Below, piece after piece: positions 8,092-14,257 of a stretch of 33,576 bases of DNA. The notes under the pieces are model-generated. The model saw nothing but the letters and a program-made list of their open reading frames with translations. It was not told where the DNA came from and did no database searches. Where the stretch lies: positions 1 through 33,576 of the forward strand of contig CAJUSG010000024.1 of assembly GCA_910589085.1 (NCBI GenBank), in the 5' to 3' direction. The stretch's first letter is position 1; every line of letters begins with the position of its first letter. The DNA comes from an uncultured Oscillospiraceae bacterium (lineage in GTDB: Bacteria; Bacillota; Clostridia; Oscillospirales; Oscillospiraceae). The position numbers and the translations under genes were made by a program.

Positions 8092-8848
8092 CGGCCATCC
8101 CTCCCCCCATCTCGGTGACCACCCGGATGATTTTTTGGAAGAAGCTCTTCCGGCTGTCATTGCCCCGGTGGAGCTCCAGGAAGATTTGTCCGTCCTGGAG
8201 GAATACCACCCGGCGGCAACAGCTGGCGGTAAAGGCGTCGTGGGTGACCATCAGGATGGTAGTGCCCAGCTCCTGGTTCAGGGCGTCCAGCCGCCCCAGC
8301 AGCATGGAGGAGGCCTTGGAGTCCAGCGCCCCGGTAGGCTCGTCGGCCAGCACCAGGGCCGGGTGGGTCACCATGGCCCGGGCGGCGGCGCACCGCTGCT
8401 GCTGGCCCCCGGACATCTGGTAGGGGTACTTGTTCAGACAGTCGGCAATGCCCAGAAAGTCCGCCATCTCCCGCACCCGCCTGTCGATCTTCTGAGCGGG
8501 GGCCCGGATGATGGACAGGGACAGGGCGATGTTCTCATAGGCGGTGAGGGTATCCAGCAGGTTGCAGTCCTGAAAGATGAAGCCCAGCCGCTCCCGGCGG
8601 AACTTGGCCAGCTCTTTGCCCTTCAGGCGGGTCAGCTCCCTGCCGTCGATGACGATGGACCCGGCGGAGGGCCGGTCGATGGTGGACACGCAGTTCAGCA
8701 GGGTGGTCTTGCCCGAGCCGGAGGGGCCCATTACCCCCACAAACTCCCCCGCCTCCAGGGACAGGGACACGCCGTCCAGCGCCCGGGTGAGGGACCCGCC
8801 CTTTCCGTAGACCTTTTTCAGGTCGGTTACCGTTAAAATTTCTGCCAT
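8081..8848 (-). CDS. BceA-like ABC transporter ATPase
   Basis: This 255-residue ATPase drives the permease encoded next to it. Visible motifs are Walker A GPSGSGKT (41-48), a signature MSGGQQQR, Walker B LVLADEPTGALD, and a switch-type MVTHD. The MacB/LolD/BceA subgroup is indicated by the length and by pairing with an FtsX permease. The ATG at 8848 has AAAGGAG 8-9 nt upstream. It is the second gene of a three-gene unit: microprotein (28-nt gap), ATPase, permease. Confidence 0.95.
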   Translation of the reverse strand: MAEILTVTDLKKVYGKGGSLTRALDGVSLSLEAGEFVGVMGPSGSGKTTLLNCVSTIDRPSAGSIVIDGRELTRLKGKELAKFRRERLGFIFQDCNLLDTLTAYENIALSLSIIRAPAQKIDRRVREMADFLGIADCLNKYPYQMSGGQQQRCAAARAMVTHPALVLADEPTGALDSKASSMLLGRLDALNQELGTTILMVTHDAFTASCCRRVVFLQDGQIFLELHRGNDSRKSFFQKIIRVVTEMGGGMADVL

Positions 8849-8876
8849 AGTGATTCTCCTTTATGAAAATAACATC

Positions 8877-9026
8877 TTATTTGATCTGTATCGCGGCGAA
8901 GGGGGCCGGCTGTACGGCGGTCCCGGCCATCGGCCCGGTTCGGGCGGACATCTCCTGGGTATAGGCCGCCAGCAAGGCCAGCAGCAGGGCGAGCACACAC
9001 AGCCCGGTTTTGATTTTTTCTGTCAT
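8877..9026 (-). CDS. 49-residue secreted or membrane microprotein leading the bceAB-like operon
   Basis: A short frame encodes MTEKIKTGLCVLALLLALLA, then a polar mature part ending in PFAAIQIK. The N-terminus is a classic signal or anchor segment: two lysines and then ~14 hydrophobic residues. An AGAGGAG ribosome site lies 10 nt upstream of ATG 9026. The stop is 28 nt before the ATPase start, and a promoter lies just upstream. I do not recognise a family. It could be a transporter partner or sensor subunit, a small immunity-like peptide, or a leader peptide. A competing frame over the same DNA (ATG 9033) has its start only 3 nt from the ribosome site and a featureless Arg-rich product. Confidence 0.6.
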   Translation of the reverse strand: MTEKIKTGLCVLALLLALLAAYTQEMSARTGPMAGTAVQPAPFAAIQIK

Positions 9027-9059
9027 AGCACATCGGCTCCTCTCGTTTAACTGTATTAG

Positions 9060-9068
9060 ATCATACCA
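9060..9068 (-). promoter_or_regulatory. Extended -10 promoter for the microprotein-bceAB operon
   Basis: The minus strand reads TGGTATGAT, an extended -10 (TGnTATGAT). The -35 position (GTGTAT) is poor, which suggests that an activator is needed. It lies 34 nt upstream of the microprotein ATG. Confidence 0.5.
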
Positions 9069-9109
9069 TACAGTTTGGAAAAATACACTAAAGGAACCAT
9101 GAGGATTTC

Positions 9110-9126
9110 ATTAAGAACTTATTAAG
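9110..9126 (-). promoter_or_regulatory. 11-bp direct repeat, candidate response-regulator site
   Basis: On the minus strand CTTAAT-AAGTT-CTTAAT is an exact 6-bp direct repeat with 11-bp period, the arrangement bound by OmpR/PhoB-type response regulators. It lies about 57-73 bp upstream of the expected start of transcription of the bceAB-like operon, whose promoter lacks a good -35. Confidence 0.4.
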
Positions 9127-9155
9127 GTTTCCTTGCTCCGCCAGGGCGTGGAGGC

Positions 9156-9203
9156 CCCTGTCAGGCGGTGGCGGCCACGGCTTTCCGGGCCGGACTGACA
9201 GGG
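9156..9203. repeat. Inverted repeat in the divergent intergenic gap
   Basis: CCCTGTCAG (9156-9164) and CTGACAGGG (9195-9203) are perfect 9-bp arms around a GC-rich 30-nt centre that itself contains GTGG-CGG-CCAC. It lies between two divergent promoters, so neither would transcribe it. The rest of the ~300-base gap (9027-9323) holds the promoters described separately and nothing else I can name. Confidence 0.5.
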
Positions 9204-9239
9204 TGAACCATAAAAGCTCTCTTTTCGTCCGTCGGAGTG

Positions 9240-9301
9240 TTGACAAACCCGTCGGAATCTGTTACAATTCGGTTACAAAGCTGTAACTACTTTGATATAC
9301 T
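9240..9301 (+). promoter_or_regulatory. Promoter region of the NlpC/P60 gene with three WalR-like boxes
   Basis: P1 is TTGACA (9240-9245), 17 nt, TACAAT (9263-9268), near consensus. A second -10, TATACT (9296-9301), has TTACAA 17 nt upstream (9273-9278). Three half-sites, TGTTAC (9260), GGTTAC (9271) and TGTAAC (9282), repeat at exactly 11 bp. The B. subtilis WalR box is TGTWAH-N5-TGTWAH, and WalR controls DL-endopeptidases of this type. For the second promoter the boxes lie at about -26 to -48, a plausible activator position; for P1 they overlap the -10 and would repress. Confidence 0.6.
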
Positions 9302-9323
9302 GATGAGGAAAGGAAGTTTCCAT

Positions 9324-10280
9324 ATGTCTTATTTTCAGCGTGCCCTCCGTGGGGCGGCAGCCGCCGGCATAGTGTTCAGCCTGTGTGTGTCGGGCGCCGC
9401 CGCCGCCAGCGTGGGGGTAGGCACTGTCAACGGCGACGGCCTGCGCCTGCGGGCCGAGTCCAATACCTCCTCCTCCATTCTGGGCCGCGCCTACACCGGC
9501 GACCATGTGATCGTCTTGGAGGACGCCAAGGACGGCTGGTATAAGGTCAACTACGAGTGCGTGGAGGGCTATATGTCCGCCGAGTACCTGAATGTATCCG
9601 ACAAGGCGGACGGAGACCTAGGCTACGGCAAGGTGGAGGCCGACGGCAGTGTGCTGAATATGCGCTCCGGCCCGGGCACCAGCTACGACCGCACCAAGAA
9701 GATTCCCGACGGCACGGTGGTCAAGCTGGTGGGCATGGATTCCGGCTGGTTCAAGATTGAGTATAAGGACACCCAGGGCTACGTCTCCAGCGACTACATC
9801 GCCATCTGCGCCGAGAAGGCGGACAGCCCGGCCGCCGCCCAATATGAGACTCCCCAGGCCCGGGGGCAGAACTCCACCGGCGTCTGGGGCAACGGGGTCT
9901 CCACCACCACGGGTCTCCAGGTCGTGGAGTACGGCAAGTCCTTTTTGGGCGCCCCCTATGTCTACGGCGGAAACGGCCCCGACTGCTTCGACTGCTCCGG
10001 CTTCACCAAGTATGTGTACAGCCACTTTGGATACAGCATCAACCGCACCGCCAGCAATCAGATGAAGAACGGCGTTGCCGTCTCCAGCGACCAGCTCCAG
10101 GCCGGCGACCTGATTTTCTTCCGCAACCCGGGCGACAACAAGCCGGCCAGCCATGTGGGCATCTACATTGCGGACGGAAAGTTTGTCCACGCCTCCAGCG
10201 ACCGGTATGTTGTGGAGATCGATACCCTCTACTCCTCCTATAACAGCCGTACATATGTGGGGGCCCGCCGGCTGCTCTGA
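9324..10280 (+). CDS. Secreted SH3-SH3-NlpC/P60 peptidoglycan endopeptidase
   Basis: This 318-residue exported protein has a signal peptide (1-~28, ending AAAA), two bacterial SH3 domains (~32-92 and ~108-170; each contains an LR(A/S)..S..T/Y pattern and ends GY(M/V)S(A/S)(E/D)Y), a short linker and a C-terminal NlpC/P60 domain (~200-318). The catalytic residues are Cys224 (DCSGF), His277 (SHVGIYI) and His289 (FVHASS). Such enzymes cut the gamma-D-Glu to diamino acid bond of stem peptides and support wall growth or separation. The start ATG 9324 follows AGGAAAGGAAG. An earlier in-frame ATG (9237) lies within the promoter. It is a single-gene unit. Confidence 0.93.
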   Translation: MSYFQRALRGAAAAGIVFSLCVSGAAAASVGVGTVNGDGLRLRAESNTSSSILGRAYTGDHVIVLEDAKDGWYKVNYECVEGYMSAEYLNVSDKADGDLGYGKVEADGSVLNMRSGPGTSYDRTKKIPDGTVVKLVGMDSGWFKIEYKDTQGYVSSDYIAICAEKADSPAAAQYETPQARGQNSTGVWGNGVSTTTGLQVVEYGKSFLGAPYVYGGNGPDCFDCSGFTKYVYSHFGYSINRTASNQMKNGVAVSSDQLQAGDLIFFRNPGDNKPASHVGIYIADGKFVHASSDRYVVEIDTLYSSYNSRTYVGARRLL

Positions 10281-10293
10281 CCAGAATAAAAAC

Positions 10294-10337
10294 AGACCGC
10301 GCTGAGGAAGGCAGCTTCCAAAGCGCGGTCTTTATTT
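10294..10337 (+). terminator. Terminator of the NlpC/P60 gene
   Basis: The stem AGACCGCGCT / AGCGCGGTCT (10294-10303 and 10322-10331) has an inner GGAAG/CTTCC pairing and is followed by TTATTT. It starts 13 nt after the stop codon. Confidence 0.88.
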
Positions 10338-10338
10338 G

Positions 10339-10353
10339 ACCCCTCAGCGGGGT
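10339..10353 (-). terminator. Small hairpin, possible end of the Rrf2 transcript
   Basis: ACCCC-TCAGC-GGGGT is a 5-bp stem lying 42 nt beyond the stop of the convergent Rrf2 gene. The T-run on the minus side is poor, so the larger hairpin at 10294-10331 may serve both genes. Confidence 0.35.
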
Positions 10354-10394
10354 ATTTCTCTGACAGGCAAGGCAGTTCAAAGGACCCCAGCTCT

Positions 10395-10820
10395 CTATGG
10401 CGCCGGAGTCCCTGCCGTCTCCCGCCCCATGAGGTCCGCCACCGTAATATGATCCAGGTAGCCGCGGATCACCCGGTCCAGCCCCTGCCACATGGACAGG
10501 GTCGGGCAGACCTCCGCCCTGGGACAGGCGGCCTCCGGTTCCATACAGGCCACCGGGGCCAGTGACTCCTCGGTCAGCCGCAGAATCGCGCCTACGGTGT
10601 ACTCCTCCGGCGCTCTGGTCAGCCGGTAGCCGCCCCCCTTCCCCCGGAGACCGCTTAAAAAACCGGCCTTGACCAGCAGCTTGATGATGCTCTCCAGATA
10701 TTTTTCCGATATCTCCTGCCGCTGGGCAATTACCTTCAGCGGGATGAGACCGGCGCTCTGATGCTCCGCCAGGTCGATCATCACCCGCAGCGCATAGCGG
10801 CCCTTTGTAGAAACCAGCAT
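10395..10820 (-). CDS. Rrf2-family transcription regulator, IscR-like
   Basis: This 141-residue protein has a winged helix (~1-70, with KYLESIIKLLVKAGFL and RGKGGGYRL in the wing) and three cysteines at 92, 99 and 105. Escherichia coli IscR holds its [2Fe-2S] cluster with cysteines 92, 98 and 104, so an Fe-S cluster is likely. CymR, the cysteine-metabolism member in B. subtilis, lacks these cysteines but works with CysK; here the neighbour is a divergently transcribed cysK. The protein could therefore read Fe-S or cysteine status. The ATG at 10820 has GGAGG 7 nt upstream. The C-terminus (~115-141) is family-variable. Confidence 0.92.
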   Translation of the reverse strand: MLVSTKGRYALRVMIDLAEHQSAGLIPLKVIAQRQEISEKYLESIIKLLVKAGFLSGLRGKGGGYRLTRAPEEYTVGAILRLTEESLAPVACMEPEAACPRAEVCPTLSMWQGLDRVIRGYLDHITVADLMGRETAGTPAP

Positions 10821-10846
10821 GTCCTGTCCTCCTTTTGCATAGAGCT

Positions 10847-10875
10847 ATTATACAGCAGGGCAAATGGGGACGCAA
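10847..10875 (-). promoter_or_regulatory. Promoter of the Rrf2 gene
   Basis: Minus-strand TTGCGT (10875-10870), 17 nt, and a perfect TATAAT (10852-10847) lie 26 nt upstream of the ATG. A candidate operator (10874-10887) overlaps the -35, which fits autoregulation. Confidence 0.65.
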
Positions 10876-10887
10876 CCAAAAGATAGG
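10874..10887. promoter_or_regulatory. Candidate Rrf2 operator copy 1
   Basis: AACCAAAAGATAGG resembles the second copy AACCAATATGAAAGG at 10929-10943 (shared AACCAA...A.AGG). This copy covers the edge of the Rrf2 gene's -35. The assignment rests on similarity and position only. Confidence 0.35.
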
Positions 10888-10893
10888 CCGCCC

Positions 10894-10922
10894 TTGACAA
10901 AGCCGGAGCGCGGGCCTATAAT
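10894..10922 (+). promoter_or_regulatory. Consensus sigma-A promoter of cysK
   Basis: TTGACA (10894-10899), 17 nt, TATAAT (10917-10922) is a perfect match to the sigma-A consensus, so control is probably by repression. It lies 33 nt upstream of the cysK ATG. Confidence 0.9.
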
Positions 10923-10928
10923 CCTGAT

Positions 10929-10950
10929 AACCAATATGAAAGGTTGGTAT
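10929..10950. promoter_or_regulatory. Candidate Rrf2 operator copy 2, at the cysK transcription start
   Basis: AACCAATATGAAAGGTTGGTAT contains inverted arms ACCAA/TTGGT with a 9-nt gap, just downstream of the cysK -10. A bound repressor would block the start or early elongation. It also contains the AAAGG ribosome site. Confidence 0.4.
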
Positions 10951-10955
10951 TTAAG

Positions 10956-11888
10956 ATGGCCAAGATTTATACCTCCGCCGACCAGCTCATCGGCGGCACC
11001 CCGCTGCTGGAGCTGACCCATATTGAGGCGCGGGAGGGGCTGCAGGCCCGTATTCTGGCCAAGCTGGAGTATCTCAACCCCGCGGGCAGCGTCAAGGACC
11101 GGGTCGCCCTGGCCATGATTGACGACGGAGAGGCCCGGGGGCTGCTGAAGCCCGGCTCGGTCATCATCGAGCCCACCTCCGGAAACACCGGCATCGGGCT
11201 GGCCTCGGTGGCCGCCGCCCGGGGCTACCGGATCATCATCGTCATGCCGGAGACCATGAGCATAGAGCGCCGCCAGATCATGGAGGCCTACGGCGCGGAG
11301 TTGGTGCTCACCCCCGGAGACCAGGGCATGGCGGGGGCCATCGCCAAAGCGGAGGAGCTGGCCCGGGAGCTCCCCGGCAGCTTTATCCCCGGCCAGTTCG
11401 TCAATCCGGCCAATCCGGCGGCCCACCGGGCCTCCACCGGGCCGGAAATCTGGGCGGACACCGGCGGTAAAATCGATATTTTTGTGGCCGGTGTGGGCAC
11501 CGGCGGCACCCTCACCGGGGTGGGCGAGTTTTTGAAGGCGCAAAACCCGGCGATACAGGTGGCGGCGGTAGAGCCTGCCGCCTCTCCCCTCCTGAGCAGG
11601 GGGATATCCGGGCCCCACGGCCTGCAGGGCATCGGCGCGAACTTTGTGCCCGAGGTGCTGAACACCCATATCTATGACGAGATCATCCCCGTGGAAGACG
11701 GCGATGCCTTCGCCGCCGGAAGGCTGGTGGGCCGGGCGGAGGGCATCCTGGTGGGTATCTCCTCGGGGGCGGCGGTCTGGGCGGCCATTTCCCTGGCCAG
11801 GAGGCCGGAGAACCGGGGCAAAACCATTGTGGCTCTGCTGCCTGACACCGGTGACCGGTATCTCTCGACAGCGCTGTTTACCAACTGA
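10956..11888 (+). CDS. cysK: Cysteine synthase A (O-acetylserine sulfhydrylase)
   Basis: This PLP enzyme makes cysteine from O-acetylserine and sulfide. It has 310 residues, the usual length. The PLP lysine is Lys47 in NPAGSVKDR; PTSGNTGIGLA is the substrate/PLP phosphate loop, GVGTGGTLTG binds the PLP phosphate, and GISSGAA is near the C-terminus. The ATG at 10956 starts the typical MAKIYTSADQLIGGTPLLEL; an upstream TTG (10944) abuts the ribosome site and is unlikely. It is transcribed divergently from an IscR-like regulator and ends in a strong hairpin. CysM and cystathionine beta-synthase are less likely given the length and motif set. Confidence 0.95.
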   Translation: MAKIYTSADQLIGGTPLLELTHIEAREGLQARILAKLEYLNPAGSVKDRVALAMIDDGEARGLLKPGSVIIEPTSGNTGIGLASVAAARGYRIIIVMPETMSIERRQIMEAYGAELVLTPGDQGMAGAIAKAEELARELPGSFIPGQFVNPANPAAHRASTGPEIWADTGGKIDIFVAGVGTGGTLTGVGEFLKAQNPAIQVAAVEPAASPLLSRGISGPHGLQGIGANFVPEVLNTHIYDEIIPVEDGDAFAAGRLVGRAEGILVGISSGAAVWAAISLARRPENRGKTIVALLPDTGDRYLSTALFTN

Positions 11889-11900
11889 AATCTCATGAAA

Positions 11901-11930
11901 GAAGGCGGCCGGTGTCTACCGGCCGCCTTC
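11901..11930. terminator. Two-way terminator between cysK and the ABC-2 permease
   Basis: GAAGGCGGCCGGT / ACCGGCCGCCTTC is a perfect 13-bp stem with a GTCT loop, 12 nt after the cysK stop. The stop codon of the convergent permease lies in the loop, so the hairpin overlaps that gene's 3' end. Confidence 0.88.
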
Positions 11931-13052
11931 CTTGTGGGCTTCCACGGTCAGCAGGATGGCCAAAACCGCACCCCCGCCCGCCGCCAGGGCGGCGGCGTCA
12001 CCCCGGGAACCGCCGCAGGCCCGGAGGTAGAGGGTGATGGGCATCCACCGGATCACCGGAGCCAGGGGGGGTATAAGCAGAGACAGGTCCAGCAGCACCG
12101 GGGAGAGGAGCAGTCCCGCCGCAGGGATAAAGGGCAGCAGGGCTGGCAGGGCGCTCCACAGGGGGCGGCATTGGGCCAGAGCCAGGGCGGCCGCCCCCCA
12201 GAACAGCAGGTAAGGGACCAGGGCCAGGATACAGGGGAGGGGCCGGTCCACCGCCAGCAGGGCCAGCGCTCCGACGCACAGGGCGGGAATCAGCGCCCCC
12301 GTCAGCCGGGGCAGCAGGAGCGCGAGCCGCCCCCGCAGGGGGATCAGCCGCCGGGCAAAGGGGGTCTCCATCCACCGGCCCAGGTCCATGGCGGCCAGCA
12401 GCGCCCAGACCAGCAGCAGAACCGCCGTCAGACCGGCCAGCAGATTTGAGATCCCGCTGTCCGCCAGGGCCAGGGGGTCCAGCGCCCCGCCCCCTGCCGT
12501 CTCCAGCGTTACCAGCACCCGCTCCTGGTCCAGCAGCACCTCCCGCAGCCGGGGGCGTATGTCTGAAAGGTCCTCGCTGTCCGCGATGCCGCTGTCCAGC
12601 AGATAGCGCTCCGCCATCCCCGGGGCGATGCACTCGGCCACACAGGCGGTTATCGTCTCCCGGGTCAGGGGGTAGACGGTGGAGCCGGGGCCCACCAGCA
12701 GGGTGAACAGGCCGGTGGTGTCCAACTCCTCCAGCCGCTCCTCAAAGTCCTCCGGCAGCACGAGGGCGCAGTCCCAGCGCCCCGCCGCCACCTGACGCTC
12801 CGCCTGGTCCGGCTCGGCCGCGTGGAAGGTGACCGCCAGACCGCTCCGGGCCTCCAGCCGCCGCCAGAAGGCATCGCCCCCCTCCTCCGGCAGGACCACC
12901 CCCACCTGAACGGGGGCGGCGGCCTCCTGAGCGGGCAGAAAATGGGCCGTTCCAAAGGTAATCAGGGGCAGGAGCAGGGGCACGGCCCAGGTCTGCCAGC
13001 GGAACAGCCGGGCCCTCAGGCCGCTCTTGAGACAGGTTAGAAAAAAGCTCAC
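11916..13052 (-). CDS. ABC-2 type transporter permease (second of pair)
   Basis: The 378-residue protein has one N-terminal span (~20-38), a ~160-residue outer segment (~40-210) and about five to six spans in the C-terminal half. This is the ABC-2 type-3 layout seen in exporters of lipids, peptides or drugs. It starts with GTG at 13052, overlapping the stop of the preceding permease (GTGA), with AGGAGG 7 nt upstream. Frames extending upstream to 13364 run through the neighbour and are not real. The closest functional partner is the permease at 13049-14248, probably as a heterodimer with the ATPase at 15980-16609. The substrate is unknown. Confidence 0.82.
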   Translation of the reverse strand: MSFFLTCLKSGLRARLFRWQTWAVPLLLPLITFGTAHFLPAQEAAAPVQVGVVLPEEGGDAFWRRLEARSGLAVTFHAAEPDQAERQVAAGRWDCALVLPEDFEERLEELDTTGLFTLLVGPGSTVYPLTRETITACVAECIAPGMAERYLLDSGIADSEDLSDIRPRLREVLLDQERVLVTLETAGGGALDPLALADSGISNLLAGLTAVLLLVWALLAAMDLGRWMETPFARRLIPLRGRLALLLPRLTGALIPALCVGALALLAVDRPLPCILALVPYLLFWGAAALALAQCRPLWSALPALLPFIPAAGLLLSPVLLDLSLLIPPLAPVIRWMPITLYLRACGGSRGDAAALAAGGGAVLAILLTVEAHKEGGR

Positions 13053-14248
13053 AGCGCCACCTCCTGACGGTCCACCCGGCGGCGGTACAGCTCCAGCGCC
13101 AGGGCGGCCATCCCCAGTCCGGACAGAAGGGGGCAGACCCAGGCGGAGACGGGGAGGCCAAAGCCCATGGGCCAGGCGGCCAGCCGGGCCAGCCAGGTCA
13201 CCGGCGACAGCCAGATCAGCTCCTGCGCCGGAGCGGGCAGAAGGACAGGCGGTACAATCCCGCCCGCCAGGGCCAGCGACAGCACAGACACCCCGAAGGA
13301 GGCCATCCCGCAGCCTGCGGCGTCCTCTGCGGCCAGACAGCACAGGGAGCAGAACACCGAGCAAAAGGCCGCCATCAGCACCGTACTGCCCAGCAGCGCC
13401 AGCGGATCCCCCTCCCCTGTCAGCAGCAGGGCGGGGTAGAGCAGGAGCACAAGGGCTGCCATTCCCGCAGCCACACCGCTGAAATAGCCCGCCCCGACGC
13501 CCCGGCCCACCCCCCGCAGCCGGCGCTGAAACCGGAGCCAGCCGCCGCTGTACAGCGGGGCAAACAGCGCGGCGGCGGACAGGGCAAAGGCGGACAGCAG
13601 CGTCAGGGTGTAGTGGAGGGGGACCGGCAGCGTCCCGGTGGCCGTCACCTCCCGGGTTTGAAACATGCTGGTCCGCTCCAAGGCCAGGCTGATATACCGC
13701 AGATTGATGTCAACCACCACCTGGTCCCGGGTGAGGCCAGGGGGCGGCGCCCCCTCATACAGCTCCAGGACGGCGTATACCCCGCTTTGAAAGGCGGACA
13801 GAATATCGCAGGCGCTCTGTCCCACCCACAGCAGCAGCAGGGACTCCAGAGGCCTGTCCCCGGCCACGATGAGCCGCAGGTCCGGGTTCTCCCCCCACAT
13901 GACCCCCTGGATAAAGTTCTCCGGCAGGGCCAGCACCGCCGTAACCCGCCCCGCCTCCAGCGCCGCCAGGGCCTCTTCCTCCTCCATGGCGGCAATCTGG
14001 CAGTACTGGGCGATGTCCTCCATCCCTCCCATGTACTCCTCCAGCAGGCGGGGTGTGTCGTCCCCCGGGGGTGCGGTGACCGCCAGGGTGACGCCGGCGA
14101 AATTTACCCCCTGAGAGAGGAGAAAATTGGCCGCCTGTCCCGCCGCCAGGGGCAGGAGAAGACACAAAAGGGCAAGCCCTGCCAGCAGCCACCGCTGCCG
14201 GCAGAGCCTACCCCAGGCCAGAATCAAATATTGCTCAAAAAATCTCAT
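13049..14248 (-). CDS. ABC-2 type transporter permease (first of pair)
   Basis: The 399-residue protein has the same layout as its downstream partner: an N-terminal span (~21-42), an outer domain (~45-215, with the ABC-2 type pattern ALPENFIQGVMWG) and about six C-terminal spans. The start ATG 14248 lies 9 nt after the stop of the zinc-ribbon gene. There is no clear ribosome site in between, so translation is probably coupled. The two permeases are paralogues. Together with the ATPase and the zinc-ribbon protein they form a four-gene exporter unit. Confidence 0.82.
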   Translation of the reverse strand: MRFFEQYLILAWGRLCRQRWLLAGLALLCLLLPLAAGQAANFLLSQGVNFAGVTLAVTAPPGDDTPRLLEEYMGGMEDIAQYCQIAAMEEEEALAALEAGRVTAVLALPENFIQGVMWGENPDLRLIVAGDRPLESLLLLWVGQSACDILSAFQSGVYAVLELYEGAPPPGLTRDQVVVDINLRYISLALERTSMFQTREVTATGTLPVPLHYTLTLLSAFALSAAALFAPLYSGGWLRFQRRLRGVGRGVGAGYFSGVAAGMAALVLLLYPALLLTGEGDPLALLGSTVLMAAFCSVFCSLCCLAAEDAAGCGMASFGVSVLSLALAGGIVPPVLLPAPAQELIWLSPVTWLARLAAWPMGFGLPVSAWVCPLLSGLGMAALALELYRRRVDRQEVAL

Positions 14249-14257
14249 GGAATTTAA

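Noticed and set aside
8833..9033. A 66-residue frame over the microprotein region
   Set aside because: Its ATG is only 3 nt from the ribosome site, the product is Arg-rich without structure, and it runs into the ATPase gene. The 49-residue frame with a signal segment fits better.
13053..13364. A 104-residue N-terminal extension of the second ABC-2 permease
   Set aside because: It lies wholly inside the preceding permease gene. The GTG at 13052 has AGGAGG at proper spacing and a GTGA overlap.
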